Source: a bacterium (lineage in GTDB: Bacteria > Desulfobacterota > S145-22). From it: a DNA stretch of 6,049 nucleotides. Position 1 is the stretch's first letter, and every line of letters starts with the position of its first letter. Below, one piece after another: positions 5,396 to 6,049 of this stretch. Under the pieces are notes generated by a model. The model worked only from the letters and a program-made list of their open reading frames with translations. It did not search any database and was not told the DNA's origin. Position numbers and translations under genes: made by a program. Location of the stretch: contig JALTEW010000399.1 of NCBI GenBank assembly GCA_027073795.1, positions 1 through 6,049 of the forward strand. Direction: 5' to 3'.

Positions 5396-5400
5396 GAAAA

Positions 5401-6049
5401 ATGATAGGAAAAGAAATCAGGATGGAGAGAATTATCAATCGCAACACAGGTAAAACGGTTATCGTACCAATGGATCACGGCGTTGCATCTGGCCCCATTT
5501 CGGGAATAACGGATTTACAGAGAGCCATGAACCAAGTGGCCTTTGGCGGTGCAAATGCGGTGATCGTCCACAAGGGGATCGTGTCCCGTGGGCATCGCAA
5601 AGTGGGGCCGGATATGGGGTTGATTATCCATCTCTCGGGAAGCCTGTCCATGCCACATGACGCTGGTGTTAATGCCCTGGTTTGCACAGTGGAGGAGGCT
5701 ATCAAGTTGGGGGCTGACGCGGTATCGGTTAACATTGATCTCGGTAACGGGGGTGAAAGGGAAATGATGAAGGATCTCGGCGCAGTTTCACAAACGGCGG
5801 CGGAATGGGGGATGCCCCTCGTTGTTATGGTATCTCCTCAAAAAACTGCGGATACTGGTTCCACCGATGCGGAGGCCGTTAGACATGCTGCCCGGTTGGG
5901 TGCGGAATTAGGGGCGGACGTGGTAAGAGTCCCCTACACGGGAGACCCTGAATCATTCCGTAAGGTTGTGGAAGGCTGTGATGCTCCGGTCGTCACGACA
6001 GGCGGAACGATGATTCAATCGGACCGCGCCGTGTTGGAAATGGTTTATG
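5401..6049 (+). CDS. ADTH synthase-family class I aldolase, 3' end outside window
   Basis: 216 codons are visible of an expected roughly 265. The N-terminal part matches the archaeal MJ0400-type enzyme (IRMERIINRNTGKTVIVPMDHG at 6-27, then GGANAVIVHKGIV, GLIIHLSGS, EEAIKLGADAVSV and HAARLGAELGADVV). That enzyme joins aspartate semialdehyde to a 6-deoxy-5-ketofructose phosphate unit, making the precursor of 3-dehydroquinate in the alternative route to aromatic amino acids. Asp25 corresponds to its catalytic Asp33. From the remembered MJ0400 sequence, Tyr153 corresponds to Ser145, His119 to Asn111, and the Schiff-base Lys184 to Arg176 (in RVPYTGD). The fold and pathway context are clear, but the usual imine chemistry should not be possible unless another lysine serves. 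Two leader-peptide attenuators responsive to aromatic amino acids precede it, supporting a role in that pathway. A dehydroquinate synthase II gene might follow outside the window. Alternatives are a different aldol reaction or a regulatory paralogue. Confidence 0.82.
   Translation, partial: MIGKEIRMERIINRNTGKTVIVPMDHGVASGPISGITDLQRAMNQVAFGGANAVIVHKGIVSRGHRKVGPDMGLIIHLSGSLSMPHDAGVNALVCTVEEAIKLGADAVSVNIDLGNGGEREMMKDLGAVSQTAAEWGMPLVVMVSPQKTADTGSTDAEAVRHAARLGAELGADVVRVPYTGDPESFRKVVEGCDAPVVTTGGTMIQSDRAVLEMVY

Noticed and set aside
5028..5400. T-box riboswitch or TRAP-type regulation of the leader
   Set aside because: No T-box consensus and no run of GAG/UAG repeats was seen. Leader ORFs with aromatic codons and exclusive hairpins explain the region.
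5401..6049. Fructose-bisphosphate aldolase or standard DAHP synthase
   Set aside because: The N-terminal IRMERI...TVIVPMDHG and HKGIV blocks fit the ADTH synthase branch of the class I aldolase fold. Standard DAHP synthases have a different sequence, and the aromatic attenuators argue against a glycolytic role.

Overview
The window looks like chromosome from an anaerobic, probably deltaproteobacterial (Desulfobacterota-type, sulfate-reducing or syntrophic) bacterium. This is inferred from gene content: a heterodisulfide-reductase (Hdr) electron-transfer operon, an archaeal-type first enzyme of aromatic amino acid synthesis, and bacterial sigma70-like promoters, Shine-Dalgarno sites and intrinsic terminators. 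No rRNA, tRNA, mobile element or CRISPR array was seen.

Left part, minus strand (1-4012). A promoter at about 3984-4012 drives an overlapping operon read leftward: a 284-residue polyferredoxin, a 776-residue HdrA-MvhD fusion, and a second HdrA-like flavoprotein that runs off the left edge. The 11-nt and 8-nt overlaps imply translational coupling. Together they look like the electron-transfer core of a flavin-based electron bifurcating or confurcating complex. HdrB/HdrC and any hydrogenase or formate dehydrogenase partner would lie to the left, outside the window.

Middle, plus strand (4021-4973). A ten-helix EamA/DMT-family transporter starts at a TTG codon with a strong ribosome binding site.

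Right part, plus strand (4990-6049). A TTGACA promoter is followed by about 370 nt of untranslated leader containing two complete transcription attenuators in series. Each has a short ORF rich in Phe/Tyr codons (the second also has a Trp codon), a small hairpin right after the stop codon, and an intrinsic terminator. The upstream arm of each terminator can instead pair with the last codons of the leader ORF. After them comes a gene of the 2-amino-3,7-dideoxy-D-threo-hept-6-ulosonate (ADTH) synthase family, cut by the right edge. The layout reads as classical ribosome-mediated attenuation, duplicated, acting on the archaeal-type entry into the shikimate pathway.

The best candidates for something new are this tandem aromatic attenuator, the matching leader peptides (YANY...FFS..G.P.G-stop), and the aldolase itself. 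Compared with the archaeal enzyme as I remember it, the aldolase lacks the Schiff-base lysine (Arg instead) and the catalytic tyrosine (Ser instead).
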